In this document: in pieces, positions 35,147-45,187 of the stretch | Position numbering within the stretch: the first letter of the stretch is position 1 | Layout: the number at the start of each line of letters is the position of its first letter | Source: AWTP1-13 sp963770295 | Lineage (GTDB): Bacteria; Pseudomonadota; Alphaproteobacteria; Rhizobiales; Hyphomicrobiaceae | Assembly (NCBI GenBank): GCA_963770295.1 | Contig: CAVYPA010000013.1 | Coordinates: 124,001 to 188,000 of the forward strand | DNA: 64,000 bases | Reading direction: 5' to 3' | Notes under the pieces: generated by a model | Told to the model about the DNA's origin: nothing | Databases searched by the model: none | The model's input: the letters and a program-made list of their open reading frames with translations, nothing else | Position numbers and translations under genes: made by a program

Positions 35147-36403
35147 CTACTCCGTCATGGCCGCATACACCATGTCGCGCAGCATGATGCGCATGGGCGC
35201 CCGCTTGCCCGGCGCCTGCATCATGTAGATGACGAACATCTTCTCCTTGGGATCGACCCAGAAGTAGGTTCCTGCGGCCCCGCCCCAGTTGAAATCGCCG
35301 GGCGAACCCGCCAGGGGCGACACACCCGCCTCGCTGCGCACGGCAAATCCGAGGCCGAATTTGTAGCCGGGTCCGACCAGATCATAAGGCCCGCGCTTGA
35401 TCACATCGCCCATGTGGTCGGAGGTCATGTAAGCCACGGTCTTGGGGCTCAAATAGCGCTTGCCGTCGAGTTCCCCGCCGTTGGCCAGCATTTTGAGGAA
35501 GCGCGCGTAGTCCTCGACGGTGGACAGCAGTCCACCGCCGCCCAATTCGTATTTGCGTACCTCGCGTGGATCATTGACAACGGCCCCGGCGCCGATCGTG
35601 CGGTCGCCGGCGAATGGCTCGGCGAGGCGCGGGTACTTGGCGGGATCGGTGAGATAAAAGCTGGTGTCCGTCATGCCGAGCGGCTCGAACAGCATCTCGC
35701 GAAACGCCTGGGACAAAGGTTTACCCGCCACCACCTCGATGACGCGGCCGAGCACATCGGTGGCATGGCTGTAGTCCCAGGTCGTGCCCGGCTGGTAAAC
35801 CAACGGCAGCTTGGCCAAGCGCTCGACGAATTCGCCGGTGCTGGGATCGCCCGCGTCGAGATTTGCCGCAAGGTAGGCCTTCTTGACGGCGCCTTCGCCG
35901 AAGAAGCCATAGGTCAGGCCGGAGGTGTGCCGCATCAGGTCCTGGATTGTCATCGGTCGGCGCGGCGCCACCAGGTCGAGGGTTTTGTCGGGCTTCTCCT
36001 CGCCCACCTTCACGTCCTTGAATTCGGGCAGGTATTTATGGACCGGATCGGCCAACGCCAGCCGGCCCTGTTCCACGAGCATCATCGCCGCCGTGGTGGT
36101 GATCGGCTTGGACATCGAATAGATGCGGAAAATTGCATCCTTGCGCATCGGCGTCTTCGTCTCCGGGTCGAGCGCGCCCAGGGCTTCGTAGTACGCAACC
36201 TTGTCGTTGCGTTGGATCATGAGCACCGCACCGGGCATGGTGCCCTTGCCGATCTCGGCCGCAAGCGTCTCGGTCAGCCGCTGCAGCCGTTCGGGCGCGA
36301 AGCCGACGCTGGCGGGCGCGGCGCTCGCCAGCCGGTCGGCCATGACCGGCGCCGTTGCGAACAAGGCAGCGACAAGCAAGAGACGGGCAGACTGTGGCAT
36401 CAT
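35147..36403 (-). CDS. Serine hydrolase of the beta-lactamase (class C)/esterase family
   Basis: A 418-residue exported protein. The signal peptide is ARLLLVAALFATAPVMA. The SxxK nucleophile motif is YSMSK (Ser96, Lys99), and the second motif region is WDYSHATDV (Tyr-Ser-His in place of YxN). Later segments follow the class C/EstB pattern (GGGGLLSTVEDYARFLKML and GAAGTYFWVDPKEKMFVIYMMQAPG). Family members include peptidases and carboxylesterases. Lactamase activity is not implied. The start at M36403 matches the signal better than the upstream methionine. Confidence 0.87.
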   Translation of the reverse strand: MMPQSARLLLVAALFATAPVMADRLASAAPASVGFAPERLQRLTETLAAEIGKGTMPGAVLMIQRNDKVAYYEALGALDPETKTPMRKDAIFRIYSMSKPITTTAAMMLVEQGRLALADPVHKYLPEFKDVKVGEEKPDKTLDLVAPRRPMTIQDLMRHTSGLTYGFFGEGAVKKAYLAANLDAGDPSTGEFVERLAKLPLVYQPGTTWDYSHATDVLGRVIEVVAGKPLSQAFREMLFEPLGMTDTSFYLTDPAKYPRLAEPFAGDRTIGAGAVVNDPREVRKYELGGGGLLSTVEDYARFLKMLANGGELDGKRYLSPKTVAYMTSDHMGDVIKRGPYDLVGPGYKFGLGFAVRSEAGVSPLAGSPGDFNWGGAAGTYFWVDPKEKMFVIYMMQAPGKRAPMRIMLRDMVYAAMTE

Positions 36404-36487
36404 GGCGCTTCTCCGGGCGTTGCGGCGTGGGGGCAAAGAACCTGCCATCGAATGGGGATTGAGATAAAGGCGAAAGGTCCGGGTGCC

Positions 36488-37093
36488 TCAGCCCTTGGCT
36501 GTTGGCTGGCGCGGATGCACGACGTCCTTGAAGTCGTCGAAGCCTTTCCAGGCGGGCTCGACGGCCTCGACGCCGGGCTGGGGGACGTAGGGCGACGCCT
36601 CGAGCAGCTGCAGTTTTGGAATGTAGCGGGGACAATTGGGGAAGATGGCGCGCGCCTTCACGCGCACCATTAGCTGGGCGCCGACCGTGGCGGTGAGCAG
36701 CACATCATCGCGCGAAAGTCGCGCCTCACCATTGACGCGCAGGCGGCGGCCGCTGCCGTGCATGTCGATGAATAGCAGGCCGACGCTGGGATTGACGAGA
36801 ACATTGCCGAGAGACTTGAACATGCCGTTACCGTCGTAGTCGGGAAACGCCAGCTCGTCGCCGGCCGTGACCCGCACAAAGCCCGGGGGACCGCCTTTGA
36901 ACGAGCAATCGGGCCGGCCGGCCGCATCGGCCGTGGCGATGAAGAAATAGCTGGCGCCCTCAAGCAGCGCACGATCCTGGGCGGTAAAGCTACTGCGTGC
37001 CAGTTTGGCCTCCAGCCGGTCCGCAATGGGGCGGCTCTGGAAGATATCTTGCAGGCGGCGATTGCCGTCGTGGTAGATGATGCTATCGGCCAT
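36488..37093 (-). CDS. Pyridoxamine 5'-phosphate oxidase-family flavoprotein
   Basis: A 201-residue protein with the split-barrel PNPOx fold. FIATADAAGRPDCSFKGGPPGFVRVTAGDELAFPDYDGNGMFKSLGN and VGLLFIDMHGSGRRLRVNGEARL are typical flavin-binding segments. The function of this subgroup is unknown; many bind FMN or F420. The start is MADSIIYHD at 37093. It is divergent from the ABC transporter operon, with 241 bases between, and lies beside the beta-lactamase-like gene (84 bases). Confidence 0.85.
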   Translation of the reverse strand: MADSIIYHDGNRRLQDIFQSRPIADRLEAKLARSSFTAQDRALLEGASYFFIATADAAGRPDCSFKGGPPGFVRVTAGDELAFPDYDGNGMFKSLGNVLVNPSVGLLFIDMHGSGRRLRVNGEARLSRDDVLLTATVGAQLMVRVKARAIFPNCPRYIPKLQLLEASPYVPQPGVEAVEPAWKGFDDFKDVVHPRQPTAKG

Positions 37094-37259
37094 GTCAGAC
37101 CTCATCTCGAACCGGCGCCAAAGTGCCGGCAAGCCCATGCCGGGGCCACCCCCGCGACCGGCGGTCACAGCCCACCCAAGAGACAATTCTTAAAGCAACG
37201 GCTAGTCTGGCGCACCCAACGCTTGCCCGACCTCGCCTTTGTAGGGTAGGCAAAGACGT

Positions 37260-37274
37260 GGCATACTGTATGCC
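37260..37274. promoter_or_regulatory. Perfect 15-base palindrome (possible GntR-type operator)
   Basis: GGCATAC-T-GTATGCC has seven-base perfect arms around one central base and lies 60 bases upstream of the double-ATPase gene. Its shape resembles operators of GntR/FCD regulators. No GntR gene lies in the window, so the regulator is unknown. Confidence 0.5.
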
Positions 37275-37334
37275 GCGGACGCCGCCAGCACGGCACAAGA
37301 ACGAGCGGGCGTTCCCGCAGGGAGATCGCGCAGG

Positions 37335-39413
<2,079 letters not shown>

Positions 39414-39459
39414 GCATTTTCGCGACCCGTCACGATTTGACAACGGAGGAATAGAGGCA

Positions 39460-41043
39460 ATGAAGCGAACTGTTCTCGGCATGGCCGCGGCAGCGACCCT
39501 CGCACTGGCGATGGGCGGCGGTCTTGCTCAAGCGCAAACGCCAAAGAAGGGCGGCACGCTCAATTTCGGCGTCGTTGCCGAGCCACCGAACTACGACTGC
39601 CACGGCAGCACGACATTTGCCCTGATCCACCCGATCGCCCCGCACTATTCGCTGCTCGTCAAGTTCGACGGCAAGGACTACCCCAAGGTGGTGCCCGACC
39701 TCGCCGAGAGCTGGTCGACGGCGCCCGACGGCATGAGCTACACCTTCAAGCTGCGCCGGGGCGTGAAGTTCCACGACGGCAGCCCGCTGACCTCGGAGGA
39801 CATCAAGGCCAGCTACGACCGCATCATCAGTCCGCCGCAGGGTGTGGTGTCGATCCGCAAGGCCTACTATTCGGATCTCGAAGTCTCCGCGCCCGATCCC
39901 GCCACGGTGATCTTCAAGCTCAAAAACCCGATGGCCGGCGTGCTCGAGGCCCTCGCCTCGCCCTACAACTGCATCTACAGCGCCGCCAAACTCAAACAGA
40001 ACCCGCGCTACCCGGAGACCGAGATTTTGGGCTCGGGCCCCTTCACGTTCGTTGAGCACGTCAAGGGCACGAGTTGGTCGGGCAAGCGCTTTGACGACTA
40101 TTATGACAAGGGCAAGCCCTACCTCGACGGTTACAAGGCCTTCTTCGTGAAATCGAACGGCGTTGTTCCCGGCATTATCGGCGGCCAGTTTGACGCCGAA
40201 TTCCGCGGCCGCAATCCGCAGGAAAAGGCCCAGCTGCTCGACAAAATGAAGGACAATCTCAGTGTGTTCGAGGGCACCTGGGTCAACAATTTGATGGTCA
40301 TCTTCAACACCACGCGCAAACCCTTCGACGACGTGCGGGTGCGCCAGGCCTTGAGCATGGCGATCGACCGCTGGGGCGGCTCGGAAGCGCTGTCCAAGAT
40401 CTCGATTTTGAAGTTTGTCGGCGGCGTCATGCGACCGGGCTATGCCATGTCGCTGCCGGAGGCGGAGCTGGTCAAGCTGCCCGGCTACGCCAAGGACATC
40501 AACAAGTCGCGTGAGGCGGCGAAAAAGCTGCTCGAACAGGCTGGTGTCAAGGACCTGAAATTCAAGCTGCTCAACCGCAACGTGGCCGAGCCCTACACGC
40601 CGGCGGCGATCTATTCGGTCGACCAATGGCGCCGCATTGGCGTGACGGCCGAGCACGAGCAGCTCGAAACCAAGCTCTACCAGGAGCGGGTGGCGGCCGG
40701 CGACTTCGACGTGGCCATCGAATTCCAGGCCGATTTCATGGACGACCCGACGGCACAGTTTTCCAAGTTCTTGACCAAGAAGCTGTCGCCAGCGGGCTAC
40801 TCCGGGCATACCGACACCAAGATCGACGACATGTACGAAAAGCAGCGCCGCACCATCGATGTGGCCGAGCGCACCAAAATCGTGCGCGAGATGGAGCGCT
40901 ACGCTCTGACGCAGGCCTACAACGTGCCCCTGCTGTGGTGGCAGCGGATCATTGTCATCAACAAGAAGATCCACGGCTGGTATATGACCCCCAGCCACTA
41001 TCTCTGGCAGGACCTTTCCACGGTCTGGCTCGATCCGCAGTGA
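39460..41043 (+). CDS. Peptide/nickel-type ABC transporter substrate-binding protein (family 5)
   Basis: A 527-residue periplasmic binding protein. The signal peptide is MKRTVLGMAAAATLALAMGG, cleaved about LAQAQT. A GGTLNFGVVAEPPNYDCHGS start and the SBP_bac_5 pattern (WSTAPDGMSYTFKLRRGVKFHDG) follow. The start at 39460 is supported by GGAGGA nine bases upstream (39445-39450). It binds peptides or similar ligands and delivers them to the downstream permeases. The ligand is not predictable. A hairpin after the stop may keep this gene's mRNA more abundant than the permease mRNA. Confidence 0.94.
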   Translation: MKRTVLGMAAAATLALAMGGGLAQAQTPKKGGTLNFGVVAEPPNYDCHGSTTFALIHPIAPHYSLLVKFDGKDYPKVVPDLAESWSTAPDGMSYTFKLRRGVKFHDGSPLTSEDIKASYDRIISPPQGVVSIRKAYYSDLEVSAPDPATVIFKLKNPMAGVLEALASPYNCIYSAAKLKQNPRYPETEILGSGPFTFVEHVKGTSWSGKRFDDYYDKGKPYLDGYKAFFVKSNGVVPGIIGGQFDAEFRGRNPQEKAQLLDKMKDNLSVFEGTWVNNLMVIFNTTRKPFDDVRVRQALSMAIDRWGGSEALSKISILKFVGGVMRPGYAMSLPEAELVKLPGYAKDINKSREAAKKLLEQAGVKDLKFKLLNRNVAEPYTPAAIYSVDQWRRIGVTAEHEQLETKLYQERVAAGDFDVAIEFQADFMDDPTAQFSKFLTKKLSPAGYSGHTDTKIDDMYEKQRRTIDVAERTKIVREMERYALTQAYNVPLLWWQRIIVINKKIHGWYMTPSHYLWQDLSTVWLDPQ

Positions 41044-41052
41044 CACAATTGC

Positions 41053-41080
41053 GCCGGCGGCGCATAATGCCGTCGCCGGC
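41053..41080 (+). promoter_or_regulatory. Stem-loop between binding-protein and permease genes
   Basis: GCCGGCGGCG and CGTCGCCGGC pair over ten bases (one G-U) with an eight-base loop, 10 bases after the SBP stop. In ABC operons such a hairpin often stabilises the binding-protein message or partly stops transcription. There is no T-tract. Confidence 0.45.
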
Positions 41081-41101
41081 ATCGTTGAACGGCCGCCGTC
41101 C

Positions 41102-42055
41102 ATGTTCTGGTATCTGATACGCCGCCTGATTTTGGTGATCCCGACCCTGATCGGGGTCGCCATTGCCGTGTTTTTCCTTATTCGCGTCATGCCTGGCGAC
41201 GTCGTCGTCGTGAAGCTCAGGGCCGACGGGGCGGCGGTGTCGGAAGAAACCATCGAGGCCGAGCGCAAACGGCTGGGGCTCGACAAGCCGCTCTATCAGC
41301 AGTTTGCCGACTACATGATCGGCCTCACCCGGCTCGACCTCGGCAAGTCGCTGTGGACCGGGAAATCGGTTGGCAAGGAGATCGCGCTGCGCGCGCCCGT
41401 GTCCTTTCAGATCGCCATCATGGCCGGGCTGATCGCGATCCTGATCGCCATCCCCTTGGGCACCCTGTCGGCGCTCTATCGCGATAGTTGGATCGACCAC
41501 TCTGTGCGCGTGGTGGCGGTATCGGGCCTGGCGATCCCGTCGTTCTGGCTCGGCATGCTGATCATTCTCGGCCTCTTGTCCTTGTTCAATTGGCTGCCCA
41601 AGATCGGCTATGTGCCGCTCTGGGAAGACCCGATCACCAACCTGTCGGTCACGATCTGGCCGGCCGCATCGGTCGGCTACCGCTATGCCGCCGTGGCCAC
41701 ACGCATGATGCGTTCCTCGCTGCTTGAGGTCATGCGCGAGGACTATATCCGCACCGCCAAGGCCAAGGGCGTGTGGACCCGGCTCATTATGCGGCGCCAC
41801 GCCTTGCGCAACGCGCTGTTGCCCGTCGTCACCGTGATCGGCCTCGAGTTCGCCTTCCTGATCGGCGGTTTGGTGGTCACCGAGCAGGTGTTCAACATCA
41901 ATGGCATCGGTAAATTGTTCGTCGATGCAACCGCACGCGGCGACTTCAATCTCATCCAGGGTCTCGTGCTCTTTATCGCGACCTGCTTCATCCTCATCAA
42001 TCTGGCAGTCGACCTGCTCTACGGTTGGCTCGACCCACGCATTCGGCTGAACTGA
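41102..42055 (+). CDS. ABC transporter permease (DppB type)
   Basis: A 317-residue inner-membrane protein with about six helices. It carries the DppB/OppB signature: an N-terminal FWYLIRRLILVIPTLIGVAI helix and the coupling segment EVMREDYIRTAKAKGVWTRLIMRRHALRNALLPVVTVIG. It is the third gene of the operon and forms the pore with the DppC-type protein. Spacing to the SBP stop is 58 bases, filled by the stem-loop. Confidence 0.95.
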   Translation: MFWYLIRRLILVIPTLIGVAIAVFFLIRVMPGDVVVVKLRADGAAVSEETIEAERKRLGLDKPLYQQFADYMIGLTRLDLGKSLWTGKSVGKEIALRAPVSFQIAIMAGLIAILIAIPLGTLSALYRDSWIDHSVRVVAVSGLAIPSFWLGMLIILGLLSLFNWLPKIGYVPLWEDPITNLSVTIWPAASVGYRYAAVATRMMRSSLLEVMREDYIRTAKAKGVWTRLIMRRHALRNALLPVVTVIGLEFAFLIGGLVVTEQVFNINGIGKLFVDATARGDFNLIQGLVLFIATCFILINLAVDLLYGWLDPRIRLN

Positions 42056-42064
42056 GGGCTTGCC

Positions 42065-42961
42065 ATGGCCACGATCGCCACCACCGCCGCGGTCGATACG
42101 CTACCCAAGCGACCCAATGCGCTTTGGCAGTTCATCAAGGCCCAGCCGTTCGGCATGGCCGGCCTGCTCATTATCCTCCTCTACGTCGTGTTCGCCTTCG
42201 GCGCGGCCTGGATCTCGCCCTACAATCCCGAGGAAATCGATTTTACCGGCATGCTGAGCCGACCCAGCGCCGAGCACTGGTTCGGCACCGACCAGTATGG
42301 CCGCGACGTGTTTTCCCGCATCGTCTACGGCTCGCGCACCGCCCTGGCGGTCGGAATTCTGTCGGCCGTAGTCGGCTGCACCGTGGGGGCGCTGATCGGC
42401 GCGGCGTCCGGATACTTCGGCGGGCGCATCGATACCGCGATCCAGCGCGTGGTCGACATCATGCTGTCGTTCCCGATCATCGTGCTCGCCATGGTGGTGG
42501 TAGCCGTGCTCGGCAAGCGCACGGCCTTCGGTGTCGACCTAAACCTGATCGCCGCCATCGCGCTGCCGATCGTCCCGCGCATGGCGCGGGTGTCGCGGGC
42601 ATCGACCCTCTCGATCGTTGCCATGCCCTTTATCGATGCGGCGCGCGCGGCGGGTTTCGGCCACAGCCGCATCATTCTGCGTCACATCGTTCCCAATATC
42701 GTGGCGCCCTACCTCATCATGGTGTCGGCCTCGATGGCGCAGGCCATCCTGTTGGAAGCAAGCCTCTCGTTTCTTGGGCTCGGCGTGACCGAGCCGACGC
42801 CGGCCTGGGGGCTGATGCTGTCGGGCACCTCGGCTGATTTCTACCAGACCGCGCCGTGGATGATCCTGTTCCCGGGCGTGGCCATAACGCTGGCCGTGTT
42901 CGCCTTCAACCTGTTCGGCAATTCCTTGCGCGACTGGCTCGATCCCAAGCTGAAAAGCTAA
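42065..42961 (+). CDS. ABC transporter permease (DppC type)
   Basis: A 298-residue partner permease. The OppC-type N-terminal region contains FGMAGLLIILLYVVFAFGAAW and ISPYNPEEIDFTGML. The core has FGTDQYGRDVFSRIVYGSRTALAVG, and the coupling helix is ARAAGFGHSRIILRHIVPNIVAP. The start ATG (42065) is 9 bases after the DppB stop, so the two are likely translationally linked. Confidence 0.95.
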   Translation: MATIATTAAVDTLPKRPNALWQFIKAQPFGMAGLLIILLYVVFAFGAAWISPYNPEEIDFTGMLSRPSAEHWFGTDQYGRDVFSRIVYGSRTALAVGILSAVVGCTVGALIGAASGYFGGRIDTAIQRVVDIMLSFPIIVLAMVVVAVLGKRTAFGVDLNLIAAIALPIVPRMARVSRASTLSIVAMPFIDAARAAGFGHSRIILRHIVPNIVAPYLIMVSASMAQAILLEASLSFLGLGVTEPTPAWGLMLSGTSADFYQTAPWMILFPGVAITLAVFAFNLFGNSLRDWLDPKLKS

Positions 42962-43043
42962 AGCCCGATCCGCCCGGACGTTGCTGCGCCCGTGGGGAGG
43001 CGCCCGGCGCCCCTCAAGTGCTTGCTCGGCCCGGCGCCGGCCG

Positions 43044-43568
43044 TCAAAACTGGAGCGTCTTTTTCACCTCGTAGACCTCCATGATGCGCGCGCCGCGGTG
43101 CGGGCCATCGCACACGAATTGCCAGCGCCCGTCCGAGAAGGTGTCGCACAGCTTCACACCCTTGATCAGCACCCAGTGGCCCTCTTTGCCCTTGTGGATG
43201 GCAAGGATGTAGTGCGCCCAGGCGTTGCGCGGCTTTTGCATCCAGCTCCACAGCGTGGGCCGCTCCTTGCGCGGGCGATTGAGAAAGCTCGCTATGAGTT
43301 GCATGCCATAGCCGAAGTGCGCCAGCGCCGCCGCGACCTCCTCGGTATGCGTGGCTTTGACCACCGGTCGCTGCCAATCCGTAACGTTGCCCGTCGGATT
43401 GCCCGTAAGATTGCGGAAACGGCGGATTTCGTCTTCGACCTTGCCGACCGAGTAACCGGTGATGGCGCTGAGCACGACGGGACCACAAAAGGCGATGCGT
43501 CCGGTATCGTTGATGGCCTCATTGAGGTCCGAGGTAAGACGGGCGGGCTCGTCGAAAAAACCTGGCAT
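43044..43568 (-). CDS. Hypothetical protein with papain-like cysteine peptidase features
   Basis: A 174-residue protein that I do not recognise as a named family. It has the order of a papain-like fold: Cys28 in FCGPVVLSAITG (a Cys-Gly-Pro helix start, as in C39-type peptidases), His131 in EGHWVLIKG, and Asp142 in KLCDTFSDGRW. It has no signal peptide. It lies alone, convergent with the peptide transporter operon and upstream of a 328-base region with tandem repeats. Peptidase function is inference from motif order only; a phage or toxin-type origin is possible. Confidence 0.6.
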   Translation of the reverse strand: MPGFFDEPARLTSDLNEAINDTGRIAFCGPVVLSAITGYSVGKVEDEIRRFRNLTGNPTGNVTDWQRPVVKATHTEEVAAALAHFGYGMQLIASFLNRPRKERPTLWSWMQKPRNAWAHYILAIHKGKEGHWVLIKGVKLCDTFSDGRWQFVCDGPHRGARIMEVYEVKKTLQF

Positions 43569-43896
43569 CGAGTAGGGTCCTGGCCGCGCAACGGCAATGG
43601 TTAAGCGAACCTTTCCATGCCCGGGTTAACGAAACGTTGCCGGGACAAACGCCACCGCGCCGCCCGAGGCGCCAGGCAAGGGTCGGCCGCGACCCGTCGC
43701 CCCCGTGCTGCACGCCGCCTCGGCCTCAGTGCGGGCGGACCAGGCCCTAGCCCGGCCCGCCGCCAACACTTTTCCCCTGCTCCCCCTGGCTCCCCCTGGC
43801 TCCGCCTGGCTCGCCCTGGCTCCCTTTGGCTCCCTTTGGCGGCGCGCACCAATCCCGTTGCGCCGATCGGGCCGGCACCCTGTCGAGGAGCTGCCC
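43569..43896. other. Intergenic region with tandem repeat
   Basis: About 330 bases without a gene, between the 174-residue hypothetical gene and the NIPSNAP gene. A six-copy 10-base repeat occupies 43781-43840. It carries the promoter of the hypothetical gene (minus). Confidence 0.45.
43781..43840. repeat. Tandem repeat, six copies of a 10-base unit
   Basis: The unit TCCCCCTGGC runs six times: copies 1-2 are identical, copies 3-4 each have one substitution, and copies 5-6 read TCCCTTTGGC. The period is not a multiple of three and no real gene overlaps it. Confidence 0.9.
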
Positions 43897-44532
43897 CTAC
43901 TGCAAAGGCGAGTGGGGGGCCGGCAGCAGGACGGTTGAGTGCATCTCCTCGAGCAGCGGGGCGCTCTTGCCGAGGAAGGTCTGCCAGCCCGGGTCCTTCA
44001 CGGCCGCACCGCGAGCGGCGGCGCGGGCATTAAGATCGCCATAGGCCCAGAGGTGGCACACCTCATTGGGCTGACCTGCCTCCGTCTGCCACAGGGCGAC
44101 GATCTTGGAGTATTTTTCGCGGTGTTCGAGGGCCGCGGTGAAGAGATCGAGCCATTGCTTGGCGGCGCCGGGCTTGGCACGGTAGTTACGCAGCTCATAG
44201 ATGTTGGGCTTGTTCGCCGGCGCCAGCGGCGGCTTGATGGCATTGAGCAGCCGGATGTCCTGGCGCACCAGGTTCGGCCGGATCAGGGGGATATACTCGC
44301 TATTCCAGCGAGCGTTCTTGCCGAGTTCGGCGCGCAGCCGCGCCCGCTCGTTAAGATCGCTGTAGCTCCATAGATGCATGACCTGGTTGAGCGGGCCAAT
44401 TTCCGTCATCCAGTAGCCTTCGAGCTTGCCGTAGTCGTCCCCGCGGATATCGCGGGAAACGGTGGATGCCGCCTTGACCACATCCCCAAGCGTTCCCGCT
44501 TTCAAGGTGTAGGTTCTCAGTTCATAAATCAT
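43897..44532 (-). CDS. NIPSNAP-family protein (two repeats)
   Basis: A 211-residue protein. It contains two NIPSNAP/dimeric alpha-beta barrel halves: MIYELRTYTLKAGTLGDVVKAAS with VMHLWSYSDLNERARLRAEL, and NIYELRNYRAKPGAAKQWLDLF with VCHLWAYGDLNARAAARG. The start at MIYELRTY (44532) is typical for the family. The upstream extension in the frame is not. The biochemical role is unknown; the fold resembles small dimeric oxygenases. It is divergent from a MaoC-type gene. Confidence 0.88.
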   Translation of the reverse strand: MIYELRTYTLKAGTLGDVVKAASTVSRDIRGDDYGKLEGYWMTEIGPLNQVMHLWSYSDLNERARLRAELGKNARWNSEYIPLIRPNLVRQDIRLLNAIKPPLAPANKPNIYELRNYRAKPGAAKQWLDLFTAALEHREKYSKIVALWQTEAGQPNEVCHLWAYGDLNARAAARGAAVKDPGWQTFLGKSAPLLEEMHSTVLLPAPHSPLQ

Positions 44533-44641
44533 CTGGGTCTTCCTCCCGGCGCGCCGGCGATGCAATGTTGCAGCCAACAATGGCGTTGGACGGGACCCAA
44601 GGTAGCCTTGGCCTGGCGGGACGACAACAAAGGCGTGCAGC

Positions 44642-45157
44642 ATGATTGCAACGGCCAAGCCGGTGGCCGCCAACCGATGGCGGGAGAGCCCCGGCCGATA
44701 CTTTGAGGACTTCACCGTCGGTGAGATCTACGAACACCGGCCCGGGCGCACCATCAGCGAGGCCGACAATACCTGGTTTACGCTGCTCACCATGAACCAA
44801 CATCCCCTGCATTTCGACGCCAACTACGCGGCCAAGTCGGAATTCGGCGCACGGCTGGTGAACAGCTGCCTCACCCTGTCGATCGTGGTCGGCATGAGCG
44901 TCAGCGACGTCAGCCAGAAGGCCGTCGCCAATCTGGGTTGGACGGATATCAAACTGACGGCGCCGGTTTTCATCGGCGACACGATCTACGCGGAAAGCGA
45001 GGTGCTTTCCAAGCGCGCATCGGCAAGTCGCCCGACGCAAGGCATCGTCGAGGTGCGCACGACCGGCAAGAAGGCCGACGGCACCGTATTCATGACTTTC
45101 AGCCGCAAGGTGCTGGTGCCCAAGCGCGGCCACGCCAGCGACGACCGCGAGGACTAG
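44642..45157 (+). CDS. MaoC-family dehydratase
   Basis: A 171-residue hot-dog-fold protein: YFEDFTVGEIYEHRPGRTISEADNTWFT, LHFDANYAAKSEFGARLVNS (active-site Asp/His region) and LGWTDIKLTAPVFIGDTIYAESEVL. Relatives hydrate 2-enoyl-CoA esters, including mesaconyl-CoA. Neighbours suggest catabolism of a CoA ester or acid, but the substrate is not known. It starts at ATG 44642. Confidence 0.88.
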   Translation: MIATAKPVAANRWRESPGRYFEDFTVGEIYEHRPGRTISEADNTWFTLLTMNQHPLHFDANYAAKSEFGARLVNSCLTLSIVVGMSVSDVSQKAVANLGWTDIKLTAPVFIGDTIYAESEVLSKRASASRPTQGIVEVRTTGKKADGTVFMTFSRKVLVPKRGHASDDRED

Positions 45158-45187
45158 CCCGGTCGCTAGGTCGGCGCACGGCGCCGC

